Below, piece by piece: positions 1-9,396 of a DNA stretch of 64,000 bases. The translations under genes and the position numbers were made by a program. The DNA comes from JALHST01 sp963798435 (GTDB lineage Bacteria > Bacteroidota > Bacteroidia > Flavobacteriales > Flavobacteriaceae), in the NCBI GenBank assembly GCA_963798435.1, contig CAWCTF010000004.1, forward strand, positions 62,001 through 126,000, written 5' to 3'. A model generated the notes under the pieces. The model did no database searches and was not told the DNA's origin. It was given only the letters and a program-made list of their open reading frames with translations. Numbering within the stretch: the first letter of the stretch is position 1; the number at the start of each line of letters is the position of its first letter.

Positions 1-3000
1 TTTTATTGGGAAATTTTCGGTCCGGTCTGGTAGTAGCCTCGGTAATTCCCCTTTGTCTCTTGTTTGCATTGTCATTGATGTACCTGTTTGGGGTAGATGC
101 CAATTTAATGAGCCTTGGTGCGATCGATTTTGGGATTATCATTGATGGGGCCGTAATCATCGTTGAATTCGTAGCCTTCCAGATTACCGCAAAAAAAGGG
201 GAACTGGCCCACCTTTCAAAGCAGGGGCTACAGGAAGTAAAAGACCGAATCACCGTAACCAGTGCATCGAAAATGATGAATTCTGCCATTTTTGGGCAGT
301 TGATCATCCTCATTGTCTTTATCCCCATTCTGTCCCTCGGCGGGGTGGAAGGTAAAATGTTCAAGCCCATGGCGATGACCTTCAGTTTTGCGCTTATCGG
401 TGCCATGCTCTTTTGCTTTACCTATGTCCCCGTGGCCGCGTCAATGTTTATCAGACCGTTAAAGGATTCGAAAAAAAACATCGCGGTGCGTTTGATAAAC
501 TGGATTGACGCTAAGTATGAGCCTGTTATTCATTGGGCTCTTGAACATAAGAAATGGGTCATGGGAACCGCATTCACCTTGTTGGTTTTCTCTGTGGCAT
601 TATTTTCCTCCATGGGGGGTGAATTCGTTCCTACCTTGGACGAGGGTAGTTTTGTGATACAACCCGTGCTAAAAACGGGAACTTCCTTGAGCAAAACCGT
701 AGAAACCACGACGAAGATCGAAAAAATATTGCTACAGAATTTTCCGGAAGTTAAACAAGTGGTCACCCGTATCGGAGCCGCCGAAGTACCCACAGACCCA
801 ATGTCTATGGAAGAGACCGATGTAATCATAATTCTGGCCCCTAGAAAGGAATGGGTGTCTGCCGAAAGCAAAGACGAACTTGCCGATAAGTTCAAAAAGG
901 CCCTGGCCATCATCCCAGGAATGGAAGTCGAATTTACGCAACCGATCGAAATGCGATTCAACGAACTAATTACTGGGGTACGCGCCGATATTGCCATAAA
1001 GATCTTCGGCGAGGATTTAGACATCCTAAGTAAAAAAGGGAGTGAAATTCGCGCGTTGATTGCCGATGTGCCCGGCGCAGCCGACATCTCGGTCGAGAAA
1101 ATCGTGGGCTTGCCACAGATGAACGTGGCCTATGATCGGGCGAAAATTGCCCGCTACGGACTCAACATTCAAGACCTCAATGAAATGGTGTCGATGGGGT
1201 TTGCCGGTCGAACGGTCGGCAACGTTTTTGAAGGGGAAAAACGGTTTGATCTTGTAGTTCGGCTCGACGCCACCAACCGAAAGGATATTGACAACCTCAA
1301 ACAACTCTATGTCGATGTCCCCGCGGGCGGGAAGATCCCTTTGACCGAAGTAGCCAATATTACGTATCAAAAAGGGGCCGCAAAGATTTCCCGTGACAAT
1401 ACCCATCGTAGGATCGTGGTAGGCATCAATGTGCGTAACCGGGACCTTCAATCGGTGGTAGATGATGTTCAAAAATTGATTGAAGCTAACATAAAACTGC
1501 CTATAGGCTATACCATTACCTATGGTGGCCAATTTGAAAACCTACAGAGTGCCAAGGCCAGATTATTGGTCGCGGTTCCGATTGCGTTGGTCCTGATCTT
1601 TATCTTGCTATACTTCGCCTTTAATTCGATTAAGGAAGCCCTGATCATCTATTCAGCCATCCCCATGGCGGCCATTGGGGGTATTTTTCTGCTCTATATT
1701 CGCGGCATGCCCTTTAGTATTTCTGCCGGAGTAGGCTTCATCGCGCTCTTCGGTATCGCCGTGCTCAATGGCATTGTGCTTATCGAACATTTTAAGGAAC
1801 TTAAAAACGACCCCTTTGACGATGTGGAAGCACTTATAAAACAAGGGGCCAGGGATCGGCTTCGGGCCGTATTACTAACGGCTTCCGCAGCCGCCCTTGG
1901 GTTTTTGCCAATGGCAATATCCGAAAATGCAGGAGCTGAGGTGCAAAGACCCTTGGCAACCGTGGTTATCGGTGGCTTGGTGACCGCTACCCTACTTACT
2001 TTGATCGTGCTGCCCGTATTATATGCCGCATTCGATGCTCCTGAAAAGTTCAAGTTGAAAAAAATAGGGAAGAAGGGCTTGGCACTCCCTATCCTGATTA
2101 TCGGGTTGTTATTTCCGGCAATTACAAAGGCCCAGGAAAAACCCTTGGTTTTAGACGAATTGGTCGCGCTTGCCCTAGAAAACAACAGGGCGCTAAAAGC
2201 GGGTGAACTGAATTTACAACAATCGGATGTTATGATCAACAATGCCTTTAGCTTTGATAAAACACAGCTCTATTATCATTATGACCAGAACAATTTGGCA
2301 TTCAACAATGAACCCCTTGACGTATTCGGAATTCAGCAGGATTTTTTGTTCCCCACCGTTTATTTCTCCGGAAAAAAAGTGAACAAGGCCAATTTTTTTG
2401 TGGCATCAAGTACCTATGCGCTGCAGAAAAAGGCACTGGTACGGGAAGTGACTTCGACGTATTACGCCTATCAATATGCAAAGGCCAAAGAAGCCATTTA
2501 CCGAAGGCTAGATAGTCTTTATCAAAATTTTGCCACCATGTCCGCCCGACGTTTTGAATTGGGCGAGACCAATTATCTCGAGAAAATAACGGCGAAGTCC
2601 AAACAGCAAAAAATGGCCATATCATTACAACAGGCAGCACAAGATGTGGCCATTGCAAGAAGCGAGATCTTGAAAAGGATCCAGAGCGAAGACAGTCTAC
2701 AAATCGCCATTGAAACCGTTACCAGAATTCCCATATCGGCGGTGTCAGTCGATGCCAGTTTGGAACTGGAGCTTTATCAAAATAAGGTGGCACTTGCAAA
2801 GGCAACGCGCCAGTTCGATCAACAACAACTCTTGCCCGATTTAAGTCTTAACTATTTTCAGGGCACCAATGCCAACCTTGGCCGCAATTTGTACGGCTAC
2901 CAATTAGGGGTCAAAATACCTTTGTTCTTTAGTGGTCAGGCCACACGTATAAAGGCGGCAAAAATTGCAGAGGCAAGGACCGTGGAGGAGGCAAGTGACT

Positions 3001-3266
3001 ATTCGATCTTATTGAAGGCACATTATCAAGAACTTCAACGGCAACTCTCAAAATATGGGAAGGCCTTGGACTATTATACGAACGAAGGTACCATGCTCTC
3101 GGATGAAATTCTGAAAACCGCGACCCTAAGTTTCAAAAATGGGGAGATTGATTTTTTTCAATTCATCCTAAGTCTTGAGAATGCCTATGGTATTCAATTA
3201 GATTATTATGATACCCTGGCCCAATACAATCAAACTGCCATAAACATTAACTACTTAACCCTTTAA
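1..3266 (+). CDS. cusA: CusA/CzcA heavy-metal RND efflux permease fused to a TolC-like outer-membrane factor, 5' partial
   Basis: C-terminal three quarters of a proton-driven heavy-metal efflux pump; the frame is open from base 3, so the gene starts upstream of the window. The RND part covers roughly the first 690 visible residues and ends in the last membrane helices. A hydrophobic segment with a signal-peptidase-like end (ITKA before Q, cleavage near base 2132) follows. About 375 residues of TolC/OEP-type helical sequence then run to the stop. Such CusA-TolC fusions are known in Bacteroidetes, which explains the lack of a separate cusC. The adaptor gene starts 1 base after the stop. The metal (Cu/Ag or Zn/Co/Cd) cannot be told from this fragment. 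Confidence 0.9.
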   Translation, partial: LLGNFRSGLVVASVIPLCLLFALSLMYLFGVDANLMSLGAIDFGIIIDGAVIIVEFVAFQITAKKGELAHLSKQGLQEVKDRITVTSASKMMNSAIFGQLIILIVFIPILSLGGVEGKMFKPMAMTFSFALIGAMLFCFTYVPVAASMFIRPLKDSKKNIAVRLINWIDAKYEPVIHWALEHKKWVMGTAFTLLVFSVALFSSMGGEFVPTLDEGSFVIQPVLKTGTSLSKTVETTTKIEKILLQNFPEVKQVVTRIGAAEVPTDPMSMEETDVIIILAPRKEWVSAESKDELADKFKKALAIIPGMEVEFTQPIEMRFNELITGVRADIAIKIFGEDLDILSKKGSEIRALIADVPGAADISVEKIVGLPQMNVAYDRAKIARYGLNIQDLNEMVSMGFAGRTVGNVFEGEKRFDLVVRLDATNRKDIDNLKQLYVDVPAGGKIPLTEVANITYQKGAAKISRDNTHRRIVVGINVRNRDLQSVVDDVQKLIEANIKLPIGYTITYGGQFENLQSAKARLLVAVPIALVLIFILLYFAFNSIKEALIIYSAIPMAAIGGIFLLYIRGMPFSISAGVGFIALFGIAVLNGIVLIEHFKELKNDPFDDVEALIKQGARDRLRAVLLTASAAALGFLPMAISENAGAEVQRPLATVVIGGLVTATLLTLIVLPVLYAAFDAPEKFKLKKIGKKGLALPILIIGLLFPAITKAQEKPLVLDELVALALENNRALKAGELNLQQSDVMINNAFSFDKTQLYYHYDQNNLAFNNEPLDVFGIQQDFLFPTVYFSGKKVNKANFFVASSTYALQKKALVREVTSTYYAYQYAKAKEAIYRRLDSLYQNFATMSARRFELGETNYLEKITAKSKQQKMAISLQQAAQDVAIARSEILKRIQSEDSLQIAIETVTRIPISAVSVDASLELELYQNKVALAKATRQFDQQQLLPDLSLNYFQGTNANLGRNLYGYQLGVKIPLFFSGQATRIKAAKIAEARTVEEASDYSILLKAHYQELQRQLSKYGKALDYYTNEGTMLSDEILKTATLSFKNGEIDFFQFILSLENAYGIQLDYYDTLAQYNQTAININYLTL

Positions 3267-3267
3267 A

Positions 3268-4410
3268 ATGAACAACATGCATCGATATCTATATACGATT
3301 TCCCTTTTTGCCCTCCTAACGGCCACTCTAGGTTGCCAGAACAATTCGAGCGGGAATGCCAAGGTTTCGGCAGAAAACGATTCGCGGATCAAACTTTCAA
3401 AAGCGCAATTCGAAGAGAACGAAATGCGGTTGGGCAGCGTTGAAGAAAAGACCTTTCCAGTGACCGTACATGCCAATGGGATGATCGACGTTCCCCCCGA
3501 AAACCGGGCGGTCGTAAGTGCGATTATGGGTGGATACATCAAAACTACACCTTTGTTAATCGGGGATGTAGTAAAAAAAGGGCAATCGTTGGTAACCATT
3601 GAAAACCCCGAATTCATAACACTCCAACAAGATTATATGCAGGTAAAACAGCAATTGAACTACCTACAATCTGAATACGAGCGGCAGAAAACCATGGTGG
3701 CCGAAAATATTACGTCACAAAAAAGTTTTCTCAAGGCTGAAAGCGAGTATAAGACGGCCAATGCGAAATTCAACGGACTTAAGAAACAACTGATCATGCT
3801 CAATATAGCACCATCAGCGGTCGAAAACGGAACGATTACTTCTGTAGTGACCATTTATGCGCCCATTTCAGGCAGCATTACCAAGATAAATGTCTCCAAG
3901 GGCACGTATGTATCCACCGCATCCCCCATATTGGAAATTATTGATAATGACCATATCCATTTGGAGCTTTCGGTCTTTGAAAAAGATATCCTTAAGATAA
4001 AAAAAGAACAAGAAATACGTTTTAAAATACCCGAGACTTCCACCGATACCTATCTTGGGGAAGTGCATTTGATTGGTACCTCCATCAATGAAAACCGGAC
4101 TATCAAGGTACATGGCCATCCTAAAAATGATGATAATCATTCCTTTTTGACCGGGATGTTCGTTGACGCCTCGATTATTGTCGACACCTTGACTACAAAG
4201 TCATTGCCATCCGAAGCAATCGTTACCATCAACAATATATCCTATGCGCTGCTATTGGATACCGACGATGGTTCGGACCGCTATTTTAAACAAGTAGTCG
4301 TACAAATAGGGGACACTTTCGAAGGGAATACCATTATAAAAAATAATGAAAAATTCAAACCCACCGATATGTTCTTGACCAAAGGGGCTTTCAATTTGAT
4401 CGGCGAATAA
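3268..4410 (+). CDS. cusB: CusB/CzcB-type periplasmic adaptor of heavy-metal RND efflux
   Basis: Membrane-fusion protein of the HlyD/CusB family, 380 residues, linking the inner-membrane permease to the outer-membrane factor. The N-terminus has a short hydrophobic stretch ending in LGC, a lipoprotein signal with lipidated Cys near residue 23. It is followed by a beta-barrel/lipoyl region (VSAIMGGYIKTTPLLIGDVV), a coiled-coil hairpin around residues 110-170, and the second lipoyl half (IYAPISGSITKINVSKGTYV). It starts 1 base after the permease stop, so it is co-transcribed and probably translationally coupled. There is no Met-rich or His-rich N-terminal metal site, so metal specificity is unknown. 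Confidence 0.9.
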   Translation: MNNMHRYLYTISLFALLTATLGCQNNSSGNAKVSAENDSRIKLSKAQFEENEMRLGSVEEKTFPVTVHANGMIDVPPENRAVVSAIMGGYIKTTPLLIGDVVKKGQSLVTIENPEFITLQQDYMQVKQQLNYLQSEYERQKTMVAENITSQKSFLKAESEYKTANAKFNGLKKQLIMLNIAPSAVENGTITSVVTIYAPISGSITKINVSKGTYVSTASPILEIIDNDHIHLELSVFEKDILKIKKEQEIRFKIPETSTDTYLGEVHLIGTSINENRTIKVHGHPKNDDNHSFLTGMFVDASIIVDTLTTKSLPSEAIVTINNISYALLLDTDDGSDRYFKQVVVQIGDTFEGNTIIKNNEKFKPTDMFLTKGAFNLIGE

Positions 4411-4421
4411 AAAGTAGGTCG

Positions 4422-6308
4422 CTAATTTTCACGAACGATCAGTACGGGAATGTCAACTTTGTGACGCACGGCGTCAACGGTCGTTCCAAAAAGAAGGTCC
4501 ATTACTAATTTATGGCCATGGGATCCCAAGATCAAAATATCAAAATTGCCCTTGTTGACGATTTCAGGTATTTTTTTCTTGGGGTTTCCAAAGCCCAATT
4601 GAACCTCGACCTGATACCCCATTTGAATCAGTCTTGATTGGTAATCGCTTAAATACTGCTGATCACTTGACGTTTCAAAATCGGCAATACTGCTTCCATA
4701 AATCAAAGCTCCTGCAGTTTCGACGATATGGATCAGGGTAAAAGAAGCCGTCTTGGTGCCTAATTGAAGGGCACTGGCGACCGACTTGTCATCGACCGTA
4801 GAAAAATCAAGGGCTATGGCAATTCGGCCATAATTGATCATATCAGGTTTTATGTCTAAAATAACCTCCCGTATATGGGGTACCATATTGGGCTCGTTTA
4901 TTTTTGCACGTAACATCGGTTTGGCCATAATATATACCAAGAGTACTAAGGCGCCTATGGCAATAGGTACGACAAATACCCAAATGTAGATGGGCTCATC
5001 ACTTGTTCTTAACCAACCCGTGATCTCATCGAAAACAAGTTTGGCGTTCAATGCCACAATGACCAACGCCACGGTCCAGGAAGCCAATTTCGTCCAAAAC
5101 CCGATGGCAAAAGATCCCATCTTCTTTTTGTCACTCACAAAATGAATCAGCGGTATAATGGCAAATCCCAACTGCAAACTCAATACTACTTGACTAAGTA
5201 CCAACAAGTCGCCAGTAGCCCTTTCCCCAAAATAAATGACCGTGATCAACGCGGGTATAATGGCAATGATCCGCGTAATGATGCGCCGCACCCATGGCTG
5301 TATACGCAGATTCAAATAGCCTTCCATAACGATCTGACCGGCCAATGTCCCAGTTATCGTACTGCTCTGACCCGCTGCGATCAGTGCCAAGGCGAATAGA
5401 ATAGCAGCCCATTTGCTTCCCAATAAAGGTTCTAACAGCTTGTGGGCATCCTGAATTTCAGCGACTTCGAACATCCCATTCTTATAGAAGACCGCCGCGG
5501 CTAGTATAAGTATGGCCGCGTTTACGAAGAAGGCGAGATTCAAGGCAATGGCCGAATCGATCAGATTATATTTTATGGCCTGTTTAATGCCTTTGGGATC
5601 TTTTTCAAATTTACGCGTCTGCACCAAGGACGAATGTAAATAGAGGTTGTGGGGCATAACGGTAGCCCCTATGATTCCTATGGCAATATAGAGGGCTGCG
5701 CTATTGGGGAGTGAAGGTACGAGCCCAGACGCTACCTCGACGATATCGGGGCTCGCCAGAATCATTTCGACCAAAAAGGAAACGCCGATTATGGCAATAA
5801 GGGCAATTATGAAGGCCTCCATCTTACGAATGCCCTTGTTGATGAGGAACAATAACAAAAAAGTATCGAATACGGTAATGCACACCCCCCAAAGCAACGG
5901 GATATCGAACAACAGCTGTAACCCGATGGCCATGCCCAATACTTCCGCCAAGTCACAGGCGGCAATGGCGATCTCGGCAAAAATATAAAGCATAAAATTG
6001 ACGGGGCGGGAATAGGTTTCGCGGGAGGCCTGCGCCAGATCACGGCCTTGTACGATGCCCAATCGGGCACTCAAACTTTGGAGCAATAAGGCCATGATAT
6101 TCGACATGAGCAATACCCACAACAATTTATACCCGAATTGACTGCCCCCTGCCAAATCGGTAGCCCAATTGCCGGGATCCATATACCCTACACTTATTAA
6201 ATAAGCTGGTCCGAAAAAGGCAGCAATCTTTTTCCAGACCGATGCATTTTGGGATACCGATACCGATCCATGTACTTCTTCTAATGATTTATTACCTTGA
6301 GACATCAT
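4422..6308 (-). CDS. mntH: Nramp-family divalent metal transporter with C-terminal universal stress (Usp) domain
   Basis: Proton-coupled Mn2+/Fe2+ importer of the inner membrane, 628 residues. Nramp signatures are present: DPGN at residues 44-47 and MPH at 218-220, in a multi-helix domain to about residue 470. From about residue 490 a cytoplasmic Usp domain follows, with the ATP-binding loop G-x2-G-x9-G-T (GSHGHKLVMDLLFGTT) near the C-terminus. Stand-alone MntH proteins are about 410 residues, so the extra 200 residues are the Usp fusion. The start overlaps the stop of the DtxR-type regulator gene by 4 bases (ATGA), giving a two-gene operon. Metal choice (Mn versus Fe) is inferred from the family and the regulator. 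Confidence 0.93.
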   Translation of the reverse strand: MMSQGNKSLEEVHGSVSVSQNASVWKKIAAFFGPAYLISVGYMDPGNWATDLAGGSQFGYKLLWVLLMSNIMALLLQSLSARLGIVQGRDLAQASRETYSRPVNFMLYIFAEIAIAACDLAEVLGMAIGLQLLFDIPLLWGVCITVFDTFLLLFLINKGIRKMEAFIIALIAIIGVSFLVEMILASPDIVEVASGLVPSLPNSAALYIAIGIIGATVMPHNLYLHSSLVQTRKFEKDPKGIKQAIKYNLIDSAIALNLAFFVNAAILILAAAVFYKNGMFEVAEIQDAHKLLEPLLGSKWAAILFALALIAAGQSSTITGTLAGQIVMEGYLNLRIQPWVRRIITRIIAIIPALITVIYFGERATGDLLVLSQVVLSLQLGFAIIPLIHFVSDKKKMGSFAIGFWTKLASWTVALVIVALNAKLVFDEITGWLRTSDEPIYIWVFVVPIAIGALVLLVYIMAKPMLRAKINEPNMVPHIREVILDIKPDMINYGRIAIALDFSTVDDKSVASALQLGTKTASFTLIHIVETAGALIYGSSIADFETSSDQQYLSDYQSRLIQMGYQVEVQLGFGNPKKKIPEIVNKGNFDILILGSHGHKLVMDLLFGTTVDAVRHKVDIPVLIVREN

Positions 6309-6964
6309 GTGCCGATAGTTTGTAGATACATATTCATTGCAGCCTTTGCGGATAAGACCATTTCATTTTTATCGACCTTCAAGTGAACAGAACCGTCAAA
6401 TGCTTCCTTGCCCACAATTTCCATCTTTGAACCCAATTCAAGTTTCAATTTATCCAAATACCTTAAAAATTCGGAAGAAGAATTCATAACGCCTACGAAG
6501 ACACCTATGTCGCCTATCATACAGTCTGAAATAAGAATCTTATTTACTTTTTTAAAATTTCCATTTCGGTCTGGAATAGGATCTCCATGTGGATCTATCT
6601 GTGGAAATTCAAGATACTTGTCAAGCTTATCCATTAGCTTTTCGCTTTTGATGTGTTCTAATTGCTCTGCCACTTCATGAACCTCATCCCATTGGAAATT
6701 GAGTTTGTCGACCAAAAACACTTCCCAGAGCCGATGCTTTCTTACAATGGAGAGGGCTACTTTAAGGCCGTATTCCGTGAGCCTAACCCCTTGGTACTTC
6801 TTGTGGTTCACATACCCTTTCTCCGATAATTTTTTAACCATATCGGTCACCGATGAAGGTTTCGTATCCATTTGTTCGGCAATCGCATTGGTCGATATCA
6901 ACGCACCGTCAACCTTGCCCAAATGATAGATTGCCTTAACATAGTCTTCTTCAGAAAGTGTCAT
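6305..6964 (-). CDS. mntR: DtxR/MntR-family metal-dependent transcriptional repressor
   Basis: 219-residue iron/manganese-dependent regulator. It has an N-terminal winged helix (SEEDYVKAIYHLGK, then a TKPSSVTDMVKKL recognition helix), a dimerisation and metal-binding middle with the HRLWEVFL-type helix and a His/Glu-rich stretch, and a C-terminal SH3/FeoA-like domain. I chose the ATG at 6964 because the 18-base upstream extension would start at TTG and overlap the promoter. A TAnnTTTG box lies on this strand at 6987-6980, followed by a leader of about 10 bases. It shares an operon with the Nramp gene. The inverted repeat at 6995-7010 is the likely operator. Confidence 0.9.
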   Translation of the reverse strand: MTLSEEDYVKAIYHLGKVDGALISTNAIAEQMDTKPSSVTDMVKKLSEKGYVNHKKYQGVRLTEYGLKVALSIVRKHRLWEVFLVDKLNFQWDEVHEVAEQLEHIKSEKLMDKLDKYLEFPQIDPHGDPIPDRNGNFKKVNKILISDCMIGDIGVFVGVMNSSSEFLRYLDKLKLELGSKMEIVGKEAFDGSVHLKVDKNEMVLSAKAAMNMYLQTIGT

Positions 6965-6979
6965 CTTTTTAAATTTATA

Positions 6980-6987
6980 CAAAAATA
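6980..6987 (-). promoter_or_regulatory. Putative -7 promoter element for the regulator/Nramp operon
   Basis: On the minus strand the bases read TATTTTTG, matching the Bacteroidetes -7 consensus TAnnTTTG, 16 bases from the ATG at 6964. No clear TTTG element at -33 is visible. Confidence 0.5.
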
Positions 6988-6994
6988 CATTTTT

Positions 6995-7010
6995 ATATGT
7001 AAAAACATAT
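6995..7010. promoter_or_regulatory. Inverted repeat ATATGT-N4-ACATAT, candidate MntR/DtxR operator
   Basis: Perfect 6-4-6 inverted repeat lying between two divergent TAnnTTTG boxes (6980-6987 minus, 7014-7021 plus). A repressor bound here would block both promoters. Assignment to the adjacent regulator rests on position only. Confidence 0.55.
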
Positions 7011-7013
7011 TTT

Positions 7014-7021
7014 TAGTTTTG
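7014..7021 (+). promoter_or_regulatory. Putative -7 promoter element for the TonB receptor gene
   Basis: TAGTTTTG matches TAnnTTTG, 18 bases upstream of the ATG at 7040 and 3 bases from the inverted repeat. Confidence 0.5.
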
Positions 7022-7039
7022 TCTAAATTTATTTTTCTA

Positions 7040-9352
7040 ATGACAAAAATATTGCCCACAAGTTTTAGGTCGATATGTATTATAAATATAATCGCATTGC
7101 CATTCATTTCGAATGGTTTATGGGGTCAAAATGCTCAGCTACAAGGGATGGTTAATGATGCTGGAAAGCCGGTACCCTATATAAATATTTATTTGGAGGG
7201 CACCAACTGGGGTACCTCTTCCGATGAAGATGGCAGCTTTGTCCTAAGCAATATACCACCCGGAAACTATAAATTAAAGGCAACCGCACTTGGTTTCCTA
7301 TCTTTTTCTAAGACCATTTCCCTATCCGCTAATGAAAAAAAAAACCTATCCATAGCGCTACTCCCAGCTCTGGAACAATTATACGAAACAGTCGTGACAG
7401 GGACCTTAAAACCCGTCAATCGTTTAGAAAGTCCGGTCCCCGTGGAAGTGTATAGTCCAACTTTTCTGAGGAAGAACCCGACCCCGAGTATTTTCGAAGC
7501 GTTACAGAATGTAAACGGGGTTCGCCCACAGATCAATTGTAATGTTTGCAATACCGGCGATATACATATTAACGGATTGGAGGGCCCTTATACGCTTGTG
7601 CTAATCGACGGAATGCCCATAGTCAGTGGATTGGGAACGGTGTATGGTCTTTCTGGAATACCTAATTCCCTGATCGACCAGATCGAAATTATAAAGGGAC
7701 CTGCGTCTAGTCTTTATGGTAGCGAAGCTGTGGGGGGGTTAATCAACATTATTACCAAAAGTAGCATGGAGGCCCCCGACTTTTTAGCCGATGCATTCTT
7801 AACAGGATGGGGAGAATACAATTTGGATGTAGGATCAAAACTACAAGTAGGTAAAAATACCGATATCTTACTGGGCATCAATTACTTTAATTATAACAAT
7901 CCCATTGACAATAATGGTGATAATTTCACAGACCTTACGATACAGCAACGCATTTCCATCTTTCAAAAATGGAATTTTCAACGAAAGGATGCCCGCATTT
8001 TATCATTGGCAGGGCGTTATTTCTATGAAGATCGCTGGGGAGGAGAACTTCAATGGACACCAGGGTTTCGCGGTGGAAACGAAATTTATGGAGAAAGTAT
8101 TTACACGCGCCGTTGGGAAATATTGGGAAAATACGAACTCCCAATAGATGAGAAGATGCTGTTCTCTTTCTCATATAACGATCATAGTCAAAATTCGGTC
8201 TACGGTACCATTCCATTTCTGGCGGATCAGCGCATCGGATTTGGACAATTGACTTGGGACAAGGCGACCGGAAGGCACGATCTTCTAATCGGTAGTTCCT
8301 TGCGATATAACTATTATGATGACAACACAACGGCAACCTCCGATCAAAGTTCAAATCAACCCGATGAGGTCATAATACCAAGCATTTTTTTTCAAGATGA
8401 AATAAAATTGGCAGACAGCCATGCTGTACTTTTGGGCATTAGATATGACTATGACCGCCGACATGGTTCAATTTACACGCCTAGATTGGCCTATAAGTGG
8501 AAGATTTCGGATCATGACATTATTCGATTCAATACAGGAACCGGTTTTCGCGTCGTGAACCTCTTTACTGAAGAACATGCCGCCCTTACCGGGTCAAGGG
8601 AGATTGTGATAAAAGAAGAACTGAATCCCGAAAGATCGGTAAACGCCAACCTCAATTACCTGAAAAAAATATACACCGACAATGGTACTTTTATTGGTTT
8701 TGACGCGTCGGCATTCTACACTTATTTTAGCAACAACATTATCCCGGATTATGATTCGGACCCCAATAAAATAATCTACGGCAATCTCAATGGGCATTCC
8801 ATTTCCAAAGGGGTAAGTGCAAATTTAGACGTTTCCTTTCCGAATGGAATAAAGGCATTGTTAGGGGTCACCTACCAGGATGTCAGCAATACCAAGAATG
8901 GTATTGCCACACGACAAATTCTAACCGAAAGCTATTCCGGAACTTGGAATCTGTCGTACTCTTTCAAGAATATCAATCTAAGCTTTGATTATACAGGGAA
9001 CCTTTATGGCTCCATGCGATTGCCGTTATTGGGTGCTTTGGATCCACGGAGGGAGTTCTCTCCTGTTTGGAGTATTCAGAATGTTCAATTTACCTTCAAG
9101 GGACTGAAGAATTTTGAGGTATATGCCGGCATTAAAAACCTATTGGACTGGACACCAAATCGGGGAAATCCGTTTATAATAGCCAGGGCTAATGATCCTT
9201 TCGACAAAAATGTGACTTTTGATAGCAATGGGCAAGTCTTGGCAACGGCCGACAATCCCTACGCCCTTACGTTTGACCCATCGTATGTATATGGCCCCAA
9301 TCAAGGAGTTCGTGGATTTCTAGGGCTGAGATATCGCTTAGATCGGTTTTAA
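7040..9352 (+). CDS. TonB-dependent outer-membrane receptor, probably for a metal or metal chelate
   Basis: 770-residue outer-membrane importer. The ATG at 7040 gives a proper signal peptide ending near residue 30 (ISNGLWGQ); upstream extensions run into the regulator promoter. Residues 34-110 form a carboxypeptidase-regulatory-like beta-sandwich. The plug follows (ETVVTGT, then INGLEGPYTLVLIDGMPI, and IKGPASSLYGSEAVGG), and the rest is a 22-strand-type barrel ending in an aromatic-rich strand. The plug carries a Cys pair, CNVC, at residues 167-170. Divergent placement from the MntR-type regulator, with a shared operator-like site, suggests it imports Mn, Fe or a chelate. The ligand is not provable from sequence. 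Confidence 0.9.
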   Translation: MTKILPTSFRSICIINIIALPFISNGLWGQNAQLQGMVNDAGKPVPYINIYLEGTNWGTSSDEDGSFVLSNIPPGNYKLKATALGFLSFSKTISLSANEKKNLSIALLPALEQLYETVVTGTLKPVNRLESPVPVEVYSPTFLRKNPTPSIFEALQNVNGVRPQINCNVCNTGDIHINGLEGPYTLVLIDGMPIVSGLGTVYGLSGIPNSLIDQIEIIKGPASSLYGSEAVGGLINIITKSSMEAPDFLADAFLTGWGEYNLDVGSKLQVGKNTDILLGINYFNYNNPIDNNGDNFTDLTIQQRISIFQKWNFQRKDARILSLAGRYFYEDRWGGELQWTPGFRGGNEIYGESIYTRRWEILGKYELPIDEKMLFSFSYNDHSQNSVYGTIPFLADQRIGFGQLTWDKATGRHDLLIGSSLRYNYYDDNTTATSDQSSNQPDEVIIPSIFFQDEIKLADSHAVLLGIRYDYDRRHGSIYTPRLAYKWKISDHDIIRFNTGTGFRVVNLFTEEHAALTGSREIVIKEELNPERSVNANLNYLKKIYTDNGTFIGFDASAFYTYFSNNIIPDYDSDPNKIIYGNLNGHSISKGVSANLDVSFPNGIKALLGVTYQDVSNTKNGIATRQILTESYSGTWNLSYSFKNINLSFDYTGNLYGSMRLPLLGALDPRREFSPVWSIQNVQFTFKGLKNFEVYAGIKNLLDWTPNRGNPFIIARANDPFDKNVTFDSNGQVLATADNPYALTFDPSYVYGPNQGVRGFLGLRYRLDRF

Positions 9353-9384
9353 AGGGAAATCGAAATTAAGGGCTTCCAAATTCG

Positions 9385-9392
9385 TATTTTTG
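9385..9392 (+). promoter_or_regulatory. TAnnTTTG element directly upstream of the lycopene cyclase start
   Basis: TATTTTTG ends 4 bases before the ATG at 9397. If used, the transcript would be leaderless or nearly so. A chance match is possible. Confidence 0.3.
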
Positions 9393-9396
9393 GCCT

